NCBI RefSeq assembly: GCF_048564905.1
Contig: NC_132995.1
Coordinates: forward strand, 322,501-386,500
Source: Vicugna pacos
Taxonomy: Eukaryota > Chordata > Mammalia > Artiodactyla > Camelidae
Length of the DNA stretch: 64,000 nucleotides
Direction: 5' to 3'
The position numbers and the translations under genes were made by a program. The notes under the pieces were generated by a model. It had not been told where the DNA came from, ran no database searches, and worked only from the letters and a program-made list of their open reading frames with translations. Every line of letters starts with the position of its first letter. Positions within the stretch are counted from its first letter, which is position 1. Shown here piece by piece: positions 35,168-50,004 of this stretch.

Positions 35168-35810
35168 TCTCCTCTTGTTTACGCCGTTGCCATGGCATCA
35201 AGGACGGCGCCGACGCAAGGGGGAGAAACGGCAGGGGAGGCCAGCTCGGCCTCTGATTGGCTGCCTTCCCTGAGGTCTCGTCCTCGCCCCTCCCCCGCCC
35301 CCGTGGGCGGCCCGGTGTCTTCTGGGAGTGCAGCCGGGCGTCTTGGAGCCGGAGGAGGGTCTGTCAGCCGCGCCTGCGACGTCCCTTTCACGACCCGCGG
35401 GTCGTGGCGGTCCGGCCGGTGTGCGCGCGTAGCTGCGTTGTGAGGTGACCAGGGGGGACCGGGAGGGCGGAGGGTGTGGGTCTGGAGGGGAGGGGCGGAG
35501 CAGGGAGCGACCCCGGTGGTCGGGGGGCCAGGCCGCCCTTCTCGGTGTCGCCGACGGGAGGCGTTGAGGGTACCCTGGGGCTGCGAGCCCCTCGGCGTGC
35601 GCCCGGAGAGGGGCTTGAGGGCTGGGGGTGCCCTCGAGGGGCTGAGTTCGGGAGCAAGTTGTCTCTGCCCGCGGGTCGCCCTGCTTCTCCCCCAGTCACG
35701 CCGGCGAGGGTTCGGTTTGCCTGAGGTGCCTCGTGAGGTGCCTGCTCTTGCTCTGGGACCCCTTAGGTGGGCGAGGGAAACCCTGTGGGACAAGGGCGTG
35801 AGTGGGGCGG
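35168..35810 (+). promoter_or_regulatory. ZSCAN18: CpG island, probable ZSCAN18 promoter
   Basis: CpG-dense, with an inverted CCAAT box (CTGATTGGCTG, about 35254-35264) and GC boxes (CCCCGCCC types). It precedes the broken SCAN exon by about 1.6 kb on the plus strand. Long open frames on both strands here merely reflect the scarcity of stops in GC-rich DNA. Confidence 0.65.
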
Positions 35811-35849
35811 CCGGCCAGGGGTCCCCGGGAGCACTGAGGATTGTTTTTT

Positions 35850-36110
35850 TAGGTCTTTTAAAAAAAACTTTCAAATTTATAGGAAAGCTCATATAACTTC
35901 TACATACCGGTATTCAGACATACCTGTTGGTGTTTTATGTTTTGCACACTTGTCACTCCCTTACTCCCCCGCCCCCCGCCAACCCCATCAAATATGCCCG
36001 TCTCCTAGCTGACTCGGAGGCTAAGCTGAACGGCCCCACCATCCTCGACTCAGTACCCGTTTCCCTAGTCGCCCCAATAACTTCTTGTAGACGTGTCTTC
36101 TCCCCAGCCA
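35850..36110 (-). repeat. Old L1 fragment
   Basis: ACTTTCAAATTTATAGGAAA and ATACCTGTTGGTGTTTTATG fit an old L1 3' region and resemble the piece at 12.3 kb. Confidence 0.5.
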
Positions 36111-36114
36111 GCCC

Positions 36115-36775
36115 AGGGCCCTGGGTTACACATTGTCGCTCTTCTTCCACCTGCTCCTCAGGTCTGTGACTTCCTTGAGTTCCTGGTCTTGAGGCTTTGA
36201 GGGAGCCCAAGCGGGTCGTGCAAGATGTCTCTTGGTTGTCTGTCTCTCCTCACGAGTGGATCCACCGTGTGTTCTTGGCCAGGACCAAGGAAGGCAGCTG
36301 GAATACTGAGGCTGCTCCCATGCTCCACGTTTTTTTTTTATTCTAAAGGCACTACCCCCTGCCCTCACGTGCCATTTATGTGTGAGTAATCTCTAGGTGT
36401 GGCCAGGAGACCCTGTGAATACCCTGAGACATCTGGTTTGCAAACGTGGCAGAGAGGGACATGGGGCAAGGCTTGGCCTGCAGGTGGGAGCCAAGCTTGA
36501 GCTGGGCTCTGCCCTGTATGAAGGAGATTTGTCTCCACCCTTCTGGACCAGCTTGGGGTGGGGAGAGGGCTGGCCAGGACCTGAACTCCCATTCACTTCA
36601 CTTATATTATATTCCCCTATAATCCCTGGCTTTTGGCCGACTTTTTACACCTCCTACCTGGCTCTGTGGGCGGGCCAGGCCAGGTCTGCAGGCCTGTGCA
36701 ATTTCCAGAATTGGGTGTAGATTCTCCACTGACCTACTTCAGATTTTCAGTTGTTTTAGTAGGAGGAGCACTCCT
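36115..36775. other. Unclassified, between promoter and SCAN exon
   Basis: No exon recognised. Confidence 0.3.
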
Positions 36776-36779
36776 GACA

Positions 36780-37090
36780 CTCAGTCCTTCCACATGACTG
36801 GAAACTGAAGTCCCCATAATATATTTTTTAGTGTCAAACGTTTCTGGGATAAATCCAAGTCTACTGGGATGTTACATGTATTGAGTATATAACATACATT
36901 GCTGGAGTGAGTTTACTAACATTTTAAGATTTTTACTTCTTTATGAGATGTCTTGTAATTTTTCTTCTATCCATGACTAATTTTTTATAATCCTGATAAC
37001 ATCAATCTTACAAAATAAGTTGCCACCTCCCATGTTTATGTTAGTTTTTATCTACATGAGTACAAAACTCTACTGATATTTAACAAGCGA
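36780..37090 (-). repeat. L1 LINE ORF2 fragment
   Basis: GGGATAAATCCAAGTCTACT, GTTTACTAACATTTTAAGAT and TCTTACAAAATAAGTTG are reversed L1 ORF2. Confidence 0.6.
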
Positions 37091-37341
37091 TTGCTTGGAA
37101 ATAATTCTGCATGGACTCTGGGTGTGTGGGTTGTGGGGCTGATGTACTCCAAGGCTCCTGTTTATTCTCCTTTGGCATGGGTGCCCCACAACCTGCTTCT
37201 CACTGTGTGGGTACCTCTTTGTCTCTCTGACTCTGGCTGAGACCCCAGAGCATCCTGTCATCCTTGGTGTGTCTGTCTTCCTCAGAGCCACAGTCCTGTG
37301 CACTCATCCTGGCTAGACACAGTCACATTTCTCAGTGCAGG

Positions 37342-37860
37342 TTTGGAAAGATGCTGCTTTTGAAGAGGCATTTGCCATCCCCAGGAATACCCCAGCTCTC
37401 CTGGAGTTGCCCACACTGGGTTCAGCAGCTGGGGACCAGTGTGAGGGGCCCAAGACCATCCCTGGAAGCACTGCTACTGTCCTCCTGCCTGCATCTCTGG
37501 AACTTCATCTTCCAGGAGGTGGATGGGCCCCACCAGGTCCTGGCCCAGCTTCAGGAGCTGTACTGCGAGTGACTGCAGCCTGAGGCACGCTACAAGGAGC
37601 AGATGCTGGAGCAGTTCCTGAGTGTCCTGCCCGACAAGGTCTGGCCCAGGGTGGTGGCGCAGCACCCCAAGAGCTGCAAGAAGGTGGCCTCCCTGGTAGA
37701 GGACCTCACCAAGGCCCTGGTAGAGCCACCAGGAGGTGTACTCACCTTGTCAGAGGAGAGCATGCCTTTGAGGAAGTGGGAGGGGATCAGCCCTAGAGGG
37801 CTCTGGGAGTGGAGTGACATTGACAGCATGGTGTCCAGACCCTAGCCAGTGGCTCACCTG
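37342..37860 (+). pseudogene. ZSCAN18: ZSCAN18 SCAN exon, broken
   Basis: Plus-strand pieces match human ZSCAN18 from memory: EEAFAIPRNTPALLELP and GSAAGDQCEGPKTIP in one frame, then QEVDGPHQVLAQLQELYCE, KEQMLEQFLSVLPDK, VVAQHPKSCKKVASLVE in another. The intended ATG at 37352 is separated from the following match by a frameshift; a second frameshift lies near 37480-37500; TGA at 37570-37572 replaces the conserved Trp of the SCAN core; and four residues (12 bp) are missing from the helix after KEQMLE. In human the protein is a SCAN factor with two C2H2 fingers. I see no finger pair on the plus strand between 38 and 45 kb. The gene looks lost in this lineage; sequencing error could explain one lesion but hardly all. 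Confidence 0.85.
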
Positions 37861-37864
37861 AGAG

Positions 37865-40050
37865 AGTTCGGTTCCCTCGCATATAAGGGCACAGAAGTAA
37901 GCCGTTCTGAGCTGGTAGGGCAGCTCCTCAGTCAGCAGGGTTCTGACCCCCCGAACCCCCAGGAGCCTTACACTCATGGTTGCCTCATGGGCCAGGAAGG
38001 CTGCTTGGTCTCCTGCCCTCACATCTGCCTTCCAGATGTAAGGAAGCAGGAGGAAGCAGCCCCTTAAAAACTAACAAAATGTTCTGGGCAGATTTCTGCC
38101 CCCTCATATGGGTAGAAGGGGAGCGCTGGGGCTGGATGGGCAGTCTCCACCATGTCTGAGGGCAAGGCCTGGGGACTGGTGGTGATGGGCTCTGAAGCCT
38201 TGGGCTCTGTTCAGAAGCCTGGGTGCACGTCCACCCACCGAGTTCTCCCCTGGGGTCATCCACAGCCTCGAGCAAGGGGGTGTGTCATGGGGAAGCACAG
38301 TGAGCCTTTCCTGTCTGCCGTTACCAGGTGGGCCGTCAAGGGCCAGCGAAGATCTGGAACCCAGAGAGAGCCAGGTGCCCCCTGAGACCTGTGAGTGACC
38401 AGGCAGCCCTTGGGGGTGTGTGGGCCAGGGTCTGTAGTTGGGAGGGGACAGGAGGGGGACGCCGTGCAGGTTCTCGTGGGAGCCCGAGGGAGGCCAGGTA
38501 GCTGAGCACAGAAGTCATTCTGTGCTGTCATTCCGACTTCTCCCCATGGTCTCTGTGAGCGTCACAAGGACTATTTTTAATAAAATTCCTTTTCAAAGAT
38601 GATGCAGACTGTATGTGCTTATCACAAACAGTGAAAAGCATCGAGGTGTAAAGAAGTTATAACCTCAGCTCCCCCTCATCCCCTCTGCACGTCAGACTGC
38701 GTCCTCCTGTACATCGCACATGTGTGCGCACACGCCTTACCCACAGGCCTGTGTGGACATTGGCAGCCGTTTCCCTGGCTGTTTGCACGGCACAGCCTCT
38801 CAACCCCCCCAGGCCCTCCAGGCAGTGGCTCAGTGTCCAGGCCGTGTCCTCGTCACCTCCATGGCCTTCCACAGGATCCCCCCTTCCTTGTCCTGGCGAG
38901 AGAGTTCACCAATGCTAAGGTTTCTGCCTCTTCCTGTAAATCTTCAGGATGTGGAGGATGCTGTCTGGGTAGGGTGGGTCTCTCAGGACCATTGGACAAA
39001 GGGCGTTTCCATGTAGTTTTCCAAAATTTTGTAGCATGTGTGTGCAGAGCCTGCGTACAGAGATACCTTCATTCCCACGTCCGTGACAGCACCATGCATT
39101 GTTGCATTTTACGATTTCCACGAACCTGATGGGTGATGAGGTGTGTTGTCTCCTTTGTGTGTTTTCCGTGAGTATCTGGAGCCACCACTGAGCTTGAGCT
39201 GCTTTGCTCTCCTCTTGGCTGCTCTGCTCTGCTCTGTGAATGGAGGACCGGTGTGCGGGCCGCGGAGCCCTGGGACCTGTGGTGACCCTGCTGGGGCCTC
39301 CCTGACAGGTTTGAGGTGCCCAGCTTTGGAGTCTCATCTCCTCCACGATGCCTTTCCTTCTCTTCAGCCGCTCTGCTCCAGACCCCCTTCTGGAACAGGG
39401 ATTGGGGAGCAGGCCAAAGAGGCCAAGCCCACAGAGGTTGAGCCAACGGTGGTGGGGACCCCTTTTCCAGCAGCTCTTGGGGCCTGATCCACTCTGTTTT
39501 TTCAGCCTCCCCTCCCTCCATCATGAGGGGGCCCAAGGGACGAGAAGTTGGGTGGGCTGAGGTCCGGGGCTGAGCACACAGGCGGCTGCCTCCCTGAGAA
39601 ACCAAGTGGTGAGCCTGGTCGGGGCGGGGAAAGCTGAATTCTCTGAGATTGAGGGAGGGGCTCAGACTGAGGTGCTGACCATGTGACCCCTGGTTGCAGG
39701 CCCTCCCAGCCCAGTTTGTGGTGACTCCGCGGCTTCCTCCCTGTACCTCTGGCTGTGTCCAGAGCATCCTTAGCTCCCTCTGAGGGTGCCCTTGGCTGCC
39801 AGCTGCCCTCCTCTCCTTCCTGCTGACTCTGCTGCCCACCCCTCCCACCCTCCCACCTCCCACCAGCCAGGACTCCTGGCCTTGCCCAGGCCTCCTGGGC
39901 CCTGTGGCAATGTTACCACAGGGCCACCCACTTTATCTCCTTTGTGGCCTTTGTTGGGGACATTATCTGTCTCTCCCGTCCTGGTCCTGGTGCCCTTAGG
40001 TGCCGGCCTAGAGCCCTGGTGGTGGGCAGAGATGGAGGAGACCTTGGGGT
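37865..40050. other. Region 3' of the ZSCAN18 remnant
   Basis: An exon-like segment (acceptor TTACCAG at 38328-38334, donor GTGAGT near 38391) may be a leftover ZSCAN18 exon, but I cannot match it. GC-rich overlapping frames at 39.0-40.0 kb show no motif. Confidence 0.3.
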
Positions 40051-40054
40051 CCAA

Positions 40055-40195
40055 AGCACTGGTTCTCGGTGCGGGGGGCTGGCTTTATCTGCTCCAGGGG
40101 ACGTTTGACAGTGTCCAGGGACAACTTCAGGGTCCATCCTGGCATCTAGAGGAAAGAGGCCTGGGAGGGTGTGTGCAGCCTCCTGTGATGACCAG
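40055..40195 (+). repeat. MER5A-like hAT-Charlie remnant
   Basis: GCACTGGTTCTCGGTGCGG, then CAGGGGACGTTTGACAGTGT and CCAGGGACAACTTCAGG, follow the MER5A order. Confidence 0.65.
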
Positions 40196-40199
40196 GACT

Positions 40200-43100
40200 G
40201 GCCCTGCCACGGAGAAGGTCCAGGGTGCTAAGGCCAGGACACCTGGGGCTGGGGCCAGGGAGACCTGGGGTCCTTTGGCAGAACCTGCAAGGTGATGGGT
40301 AGGATCCTCAGTCTGAAGCTGAAGGTGCCTGTGTCCCTGGGGGAGCAGGGCCGGGGGACCTGGCGGAGGAGAGCCTAAAGGTCTAACGGAGACTCTGGGG
40401 CGAGACCTGCCTCCCATGGCCTCACGCTTACCCCTCATCCTTCCCCAAAACTGTTGGTTTGTGGGGAGGGGTCCTGATTCCCACATGGGCCTTCAGGTGG
40501 GATGCTGTTTTAAACGTATTTGAACTTGAGTGTATTTTAAATGTATTTGACCTTGAACACGGTTGCCAGGGTCCCTGTCTTGGTTCCCACTAGCCTCAGC
40601 AGAGATCTCAACTTTGACCTCACTCATCCTCCCACCACCCATCCCACACTTTTGATGCCCACCTTCCCCAGATGTCAGAGCAGGAGGCAGAAATCTGGTG
40701 ATTTTAACCAACTCCTGCTATGTACCAAACCACTCCTTAAACATAGTCGCTTCAGCAGCAGCAGTATTAGTCACCACCATCCTGTGGACTGACGGGTCAG
40801 CCGGGGCCACCCTTCTGCTCCATTTGATGGCAGCTGTGCTGTGCACACAGCCGTGGTCCCCTGGAGGCTCGACCCCAGCTGGATTGTCCGGGGTGGCCTC
40901 ACTCACCCAACTGGCCATTGGCGTGGGCTCGGCTGAAGCCAGCAGCTCAGGTGCTCCTTCACGTCGTGTCTTCATGTGGCGGGCGGCTGGATTCGTGGAA
41001 GGAGTGTTCCAGGAGGGTCAGGCTGCAGGACTGGTGTTTCTCAAGCCTTTGTTTGCATCCCGCGTGATAATGTCCCGTAGACTGCAGTGGGTCCTGTGGC
41101 TAGGCTGGGCTATATGTGTGCGTATCTGTGTGGGGAGGGGGTTTCCGGGACTGGGGACTGCCCAAGGGCATAAATGTGGAAAAAGGGGAAAGCTGCATAC
41201 ATCTGAGATGTTGAAGTCCTTTCTGGACCTAGGTGGGATGTTAAAAGTAAACTATACACAAGTGACTAGGATGACCATTTGCATGGAGTTAAATACTCAA
41301 TTACAGAGGAACAATGACTTAAATTTCGATAGAGCCATTCAAAGGAAAGATAAGGCATAATGATAATTAAGAAGACTGTGTAGCAACATGGAAGGATGAT
41401 TTCTAACTTTAGCTCAAGAAGCAGAATACAAGTATTTGTTATATTGTAACTAAAATACGGTGGCTGTGGTCAAATAGAGAAAGTGTAAAAAAGAAAATAG
41501 TTTTGTTAGGGTCATGGAATTATGGCTGCATTTATTTTGCTTTTTGAATTCCCTTGAAAATTATTTATAGGGCTTTATAATAAAATTAATTTTTCATCAT
41601 TTTGAAAAATATTTTCTCAATCATGGAAAATTTAAAACATGAAGGAGAAAAAATACTCATGTTTTCAGCTCATGGGAAGTTTTACTTTTGATATCTCAGT
41701 ATATATACATGTGTCCTTCTGGTCATTTTTCCATGTACAAGATTTTGGTATGTATTCGTTCAGTGTGCATATAAAATCTGAGAATCCTCAGTATAAGTGT
41801 GTGTGTCTCTTCTGTATCTTGAGTGAGTGAGTTGTCTGGTGGGTCGTGGGAAGAGACTGTGGACTTTATTCAGGCAGCTGGCATCACAAGATGGACTGTG
41901 TGTTTCTGATGAAGAGAAAGGCAGGGAAAAGTCAGGGCTCAAGCTGTTCCCTCACTCCTGGGAGGCTCCTGGGACAGGAGCTTCTGCACTCGGGAACATA
42001 GACTTATGCAGTGGAACCACTTCAGGAAGTTTGAGTGCAGGTCACACTCGTGCATCCTGGTCCCTGTTCCTCAAGGTGAGGCCTTCAGACCTCTTGCCCC
42101 ACTTGCCCCTCGCCCAATGCCTTGGCATACAGATTCGAACCCCACGTGGTACGATCAGAGCAGTCTCAGGTGTAACGCCATCCACCTTCAGATAGTTTTC
42201 ATTCACGGCAGTGTTAGAGATCCACCACTGCCCTTGGAAGTGCGGGGCTGGGTCTTCCCCATGTCTGTGCAGATGTCCTAGGAGTTGGGTGGGTGGAACC
42301 AGGGTCAGTCCAGATTCATTGGGCCTGAAGCTCACACAACTGAGGAGTCCCTCTCCCTGAAGAATTCAAAATTACTAAGATAATGTTAGCTATTGGGCCT
42401 CAGAAGGGGCCTCAGAAGGAGAGTGAAGGACCTTGGAGTTTCTGCTTCATTTACTTCGTGGCAAATCCATGAAACTGGAGCGTCAAAACATAATGTAACC
42501 CAGACCTCTTTCACCCCGCGAGCACCTGAGTTTACAGAAAGGACATTTCCAGAGGTCTCAGTGAAATGACCGGCTCTCCAGCTCCAGCCTCTGACTGACA
42601 AACGGTATCTCCTTACAGCTGGACTCCTGAGAGCTCACACAACTGGGGCAGCTCCCAGGGAAACTCTTCCGTCAGAAGATGGCTTCCTGGAAGTGTGGGG
42701 GAAGGTGTGGGGCTCCTGCAGCAGGAGGTTCCGGTTTCTGGGAGTGGAAACCGCTCTGGGAGGGAGACCCTGAGACAGACAAACCTAATCCTCCCCAGTT
42801 TCTTAAAAAGTTTCCTCTCAGTGGTCCATTTTCCTGCACCTCTGGAGGGAGTTGAGACCCTCAGCTGACCCACTGCCCCTAATGCCTGAGCCAACCCAGC
42901 TTCCCCTGAGATTAACAGGTGGGGAAACTGGGTGATACGTGTCTCTCTGTAGAGTAAGTCATCCATTTATGTGCTTTACCTTGTCTTGGACAGGTTGGTG
43001 ATGGTAGAGGAAAAAAAAATCGTAAAATCTTTTGGTAGTGTTTTTGTAACGGATTGAAAAAGCAACTCTGAAACGATTTTAGAATTAAACAAATTAGTTG

Positions 43101-43865
43101 ATGTGTTTATTTGGGGGAGTATCAGCATTCTCATTGTTGAAGAAGGGACATAAAATGTGAGGGAGACATAGGTTGGAACTGGAGGTATTTCTGTAGACCT
43201 ATATGCACCCATATGCCTTTTCTTGTGTACCTATGTGTGTTTATATGTGCACCTTTATTTCCTGGTTCATCAGAAGACACCATAGTAGCAGTCAGCAAAC
43301 CTGACACTCAGATTTGGTCTCAAACAGCAAACGCCACCCGCCCCAATTCTTTGGAACTGGAGAAATATGGCTGATTTCAGGGTAGAAACAAGATACGCTT
43401 ATAACATCTTATACTAAAAAGAAAGGAAATGTTCAAGAAATGATGGAGGCATGTCACATGCATGGCAGGAGCTTTCCTGAAGGGACTCTCATTGGCCATA
43501 CCTGGGACAACGTGAGCACCAAAATAACTAAGGACAGAAATAAGTTATAAAACAGGTGTCCACCAGGGCATCAGGGCAAGCTTCTCTGAAAAGGCCAACA
43601 AATTGTAAGTGTGGAGGCCTCTAACGTGAGCCCGCCACCTCCCAATCCACACACACATAACAATGCGGGTGTTATCATCATCTCTGGCCGTTCTTCACCT
43701 TGTCTTCTCTCTATTCTGATTGACTTTGTTGCTCATCTCCCTAGCACACCTGATTTCCTAAGGACAAGAAGCTACACAAGGATAGATGCGCAGGGAAAGG
43801 GAAGAGGATACATGTAGTCAAAGGAGGGAGGACAAAACAGCTGACCAAAGGACCAAGGCTATAGA
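40200..43865. other. Intergenic DNA, no gene recognised
   Basis: A 28-bp tandem duplication around TATTTTAAATGTATTTGA lies at 40508-40555. Open frames such as 40698-41360 have no motif and poor codon character. No finger, KRAB or SCAN text was noticed. Confidence 0.35.
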
Positions 43866-43869
43866 GCTG

Positions 43870-44180
43870 CCCCATCCAGTACAGACCTTGCCTGGCTACA
43901 TGTGGCAAATGAGCACTTGAAATGTGGCTACAGCAAATTGAGATGGACTGCAAATATAAAATACACACTGGATTTCAAATACAAAGTATACCAAAAGAAA
44001 GCAAACATCTCAGTGATTTTTTAATATTAACAACATGTCAAAGTGGTAACATTTGGGATATAGAGGGACAGGCAGTAAATTAATTTTACCTATTTCTTCT
44101 TGCTGTTTCAATGGAACTCTTTACCATGTATTTAAATTTTCTGATGTGGCTTGTGCTGTTTCTGTTGGACTGTGCTGCTA
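43870..44180 (-). repeat. MER-type DNA transposon remnant
   Basis: TACATGTGGCAAATGAGCAC, TTGAAATGTGGCTACAGC and the closing TTGGACTGTGCTGCTA fit the same family as 31955-32260, here more complete. Confidence 0.65.
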
Positions 44181-44184
44181 TATG

Positions 44185-45577
44185 CACTATTTACCGATTT
44201 TCTTAAGTGGTTTTAAATGACTGAAGTTAATTCCAAAAAAGAGGAGGCATTCTACAAGCATACTGAGGAACAGTGTGGGAAGACGACTGTCTGCAACATG
44301 GTTCCCCCGAAGGAGAAATCTCAAGTTAACTGGAAACATGTCCCACAGTATGATTAAAAAACCAAACTGATGGTTGTGACCAAATTCAGACAATGCAATT
44401 TAAATATGGGTGAGAAGTGAGAGTGAGAAGTCACTGCTTAAGGATAGTGGCTGTCAGGGTACCTGCTATTAGTGGCTTCAGGGTTCAGTGAAATGCTATA
44501 GACTGCCTTCAAGTTAAATTATATAAAAACAAAAGCTTACTGAACATCAGGATGAAGAATCAATGAAAAGACAGTTCAAAAGATTAACTTATATATTTCT
44601 TAAGAGATAAAATATTGCAAAATATAAACTTCCAACATAGAGGTGCTATTGCTTATAAGATGGTGGCTTAACAAAGGAAAAAATCTTCCTCTTTTTGTGA
44701 AACACCAACAGCTGCATTTCTAATGCCTGTGAAACCTGTAGGAAAATTTATAGCAAGATCAGAGAAGCAAAAGCCATCTCAGAATCTGCAAGACTCCTTG
44801 GAAGTGGCTTTACATTTCAAGTCTTCCTACACAAATCTTTTCAATTCCATTGCATATAAAGATTAACTTATTGTAACATAATGCAGATAACTACTTTAAA
44901 ATCTGTTTATAGCACATACATACTTTGTCATATGGAATTCACATCTTTGAGGCTAGTGGCCATGCACCTTGATCAGAAAATTTTATACTGAGAAAGTTGA
45001 ATATTCATGGTGATTCCATAAATATTCCAGTCTCATGTCTGGAACACTCTGCCATATTGTTTTTAGGGAATATCAGAGTCAACTTGCACCATTCAGAAGC
45101 ACCCCCTCCCCAAGAATGTAATATACAATAATGATCAATTCTGACTTCATTTGATTCCTTTATATGAAATCTATCTGGTGGATTTCTCACCATTTTGAAA
45201 ATATCTGGTTTGGAATATGGTGAATCCTTAGACAGATGCCATCCCCAGATCCACTGCATTATTTTCCAGTTCTCTCTTTTGTAGGCTCTATAATGAAGCA
45301 GTAGTGGGCACTCATGGCTGAAGGTCCTCAACAGTGGTTAACTCCACACTCGCCTAATGTCTGGATGATCTGATATCCAGGGCTTGAGGACCCAGAGCGC
45401 TGTATTCTTACAATCACTTCCATCAGTGTGAACTCTCTGAGGGGGTCTGAGGAATGTGCTGTGCATGAAGGCTTGTGTATAATGTCTGTGCTGTTTCTCA
45501 GAAGTACAGCTGGGTCAGATCTAGTAAGGGATGCATTTGGCTTAAGGCTCTCCTGTGTCCAGGCACACAAGGTGGGT
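44185..45577 (-). other. Presumed ZNF135 3' UTR and flank
   Basis: The sequence after the ZNF135 stop (running leftwards) must contain its 3' UTR. I found no clear AATAAA on the minus strand close to the stop, so the transcript end is not placed. Confidence 0.4.
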
Positions 45578-47695
<2,118 letters not shown>

Positions 47696-47789
47696 CTAGC
47701 CTTGAAGTGTGACGTGGGCACCCTTCCCATTTATGTTACACTCCAATGAAAAGTAAAGGGGGAAAAAGGGTCATAGCAGACGTGGTTAG

Positions 47790-48255
47790 CCAAACAGTGG
47801 CTCCCAAACGTGTCCACATCCTAATCCCAGGAACCTCTGCTTATGGGGTTACCTTAAATGTCAAGGTGGAATGAGGCTGCTATCTTTTGACATTAGCTAG
47901 TCATTTGCCATTACCCTGGCTTGTGGGGGTGGGCCCCATGTAACCACAAGAGTTGTTCAGTTTGAGGGAGGGAGGAGGGTCAGAGTCAGAGGGACATGAT
48001 GTGACAGGGCCTGACCAGCCACTGCTGACTCTGAAGACAGACCAGCCGTGTGTCCAGGAGTGTGGGAAGCCTCTGGAAGCTGGATGATGAAAGGAAATGG
48101 ATTTTCCCACACCCTGCAGAGGAAGCACTGCTCTGCTGACACTGTGACTGTGGCCCAGGGAGACCCACTTTGGACTTATGGCCACTTGAACTGTGAGATA
48201 ACTCGTGTTGTTTTAAGCCATCAAGTTTGTGGCAATTTGTCACAGCACCAATCAG
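47790..48255 (+). repeat. Fossil ERVL-MaLR LTR in the ZNF135 intron
   Basis: CCACATCCTAATCCCAGGAA, AACCACAAGAGTTG and GTTGTTTTAAGCCATCAAG with TTTGTGGCAATTTGTCAC follow a MaLR LTR in order. Ancient, eroded, no internal region. Confidence 0.7.
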
Positions 48256-48680
48256 GGAGTCCCCATCACACAGAAGAGCCCAGCCAGGATCCACCAGCCC
48301 ACAGATGCAAGAGTCATAGTGATTCTTCAGTTTAAACTACTGAGGCTGGAGTATCTGTTACACAGCACTAGCTGCCTTTTGCACCACCTTGATGTCCTTG
48401 TCTTTGCTGTTTCTCTACCTGGAGTTCTGTTCTCCCAGACTGTTTCATGGTCACAGTGTTCTCGTTAGCTATTTATTGAGTGCCCCTTCCCTCACCAAGA
48501 ATGCAAAATCAGTGAAGATGGGAACTTGGTCTCAATCACAGCAAACAGGGGCCTGGTGAAAATTCCCTGAGAGGCTGAGTAGTCAGTTTGCTCTGAAGAA
48601 TCCGAGGGCAGGGACAGAGAGAGAACCCGGGGGTCGGGGGGCAAATGGCTCCTCCTAGACCTGCAGGGCCTGCATCTCAC

Positions 48681-48776
48681 CTGGGCACACACCTTGGGGG
48701 ACTCCCTTGTCCACCGCCCACAGCTCCACCTCCTGCTCTGGCAAGGAGATGACGTCCAGCTTTGGGAGCCAGTGCC
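48681..48776 (-). CDS. ZNF135: ZNF135 KRAB B-box exon
   Basis: A 96-bp exon between acceptor CCCCCGCAG and donor GTGAGA. It encodes [19 protein letters not shown] and [12 protein letters not shown], as in human ZNF135 with few changes. Its phase fits both neighbours (GGG for Gly on entry, GAC for Asp on exit). The B box strengthens TRIM28-dependent repression in KRAB proteins. Confidence 0.95.
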
Positions 48777-49432
48777 CTGCGGGGGAGACCCAGAGTAAGC
48801 ATTTGTTTCCTAGGACCCTCCCCAACCTTCTGTCCACCTGACGGAAGGTTCCCTGAGAGGCCAGAGTTGTGGTAAAGGCCCGTGACCTTCCTTAGGGTCC
48901 TCCTCCCCACCTGGTCCCAGAGCCTATCCCTGGCCCCAGGGGGCCAAACAGAGCTCTGCTTCTTCCACTGCCTTCTGGCAACAATGACCAGTGTCAAGGG
49001 GACCTGGTTGCTAACCAAGACAAGCCTGGGCCTTTGATAGGTGCCCAGGATAAAGACTCTGACTTTTCTACAGTTGTCAGACCCAGGAGACACACCCTGG
49101 CTGCTGTTTTGTCACGGTCAGAGGGGCCCATCTGCAAATGGAGGCAGGAAGAGGTACAGGGTGGAGGGGGTCCCCACAGCACCCTAGGAAGACCCAAGTC
49201 TGCCCTGGGACTCTGTGGTCATGGGACCCAGTGTGTCCCTCTACCTCATGACTTTCTGCTTCTGGCATTGCTAGTAGGACCTGTAATTTGTAACCAAAAC
49301 ATCCTAACGGATGTTCTCTACCCTAAAACAGTCAGGTCACTGCAGCCCAAGACACATCCCAGGTATCTGCTTTTCAGGCCTAGATCCACTTCCACTTTTA
49401 TCCCAGGAGAATCACAGTCAGTCCAGGGGTCA

Positions 49433-49591
<159 letters not shown>

Positions 49592-50004
49592 TCAGTGTCC
49601 CCAGGCTGGCGGCTGGTGAACAGGAACATTGGCCAGTGGATGGGAGGGTCTGGGGACTGGGGGCAGGTTTTCCTGGGGGGCCTGGGGCCCTGCTGGGGGA
49701 AAGTCTCTCAAATAAGAAATGCTGCTGAGGAGTCCACAGTGAGGGGGAGCATAGTGCAGTCACCAGGAGTTACCTGCGCTGGGGGCCCCTCAGAGTGGTA
49801 GCCGTGCCAGGCAGTGGGGAAGCGGCACCTGCAAAACTGTCAGGTTGGATTCCTGATGCACCCTTTGCCCAAAATAACACCCTGACGGGTCCAAGATGTG
49901 TACATAATGAAACAAAGCCTCAGGAAAGGAGAGATTAGAAAAAAAATCTCAGGTGGCAATGACCTTTCTGATCATGACACAAAACCCAGCTGCTCCCCTC
50001 TGCC

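Noticed and set aside
35179-35892. 237-codon minus-strand frame and its plus-strand partners
   Set aside because: Same CpG-island effect; no domain and no splice support.
38328-38394. Possible extra ZSCAN18 exon
   Set aside because: Splice-like ends exist, but the translation does not match the human protein as I recall it; mentioned only in the region note.
39069-39863. 264-codon minus-strand frame
   Set aside because: GC-rich low-complexity translation with no recognisable domain and no start context.
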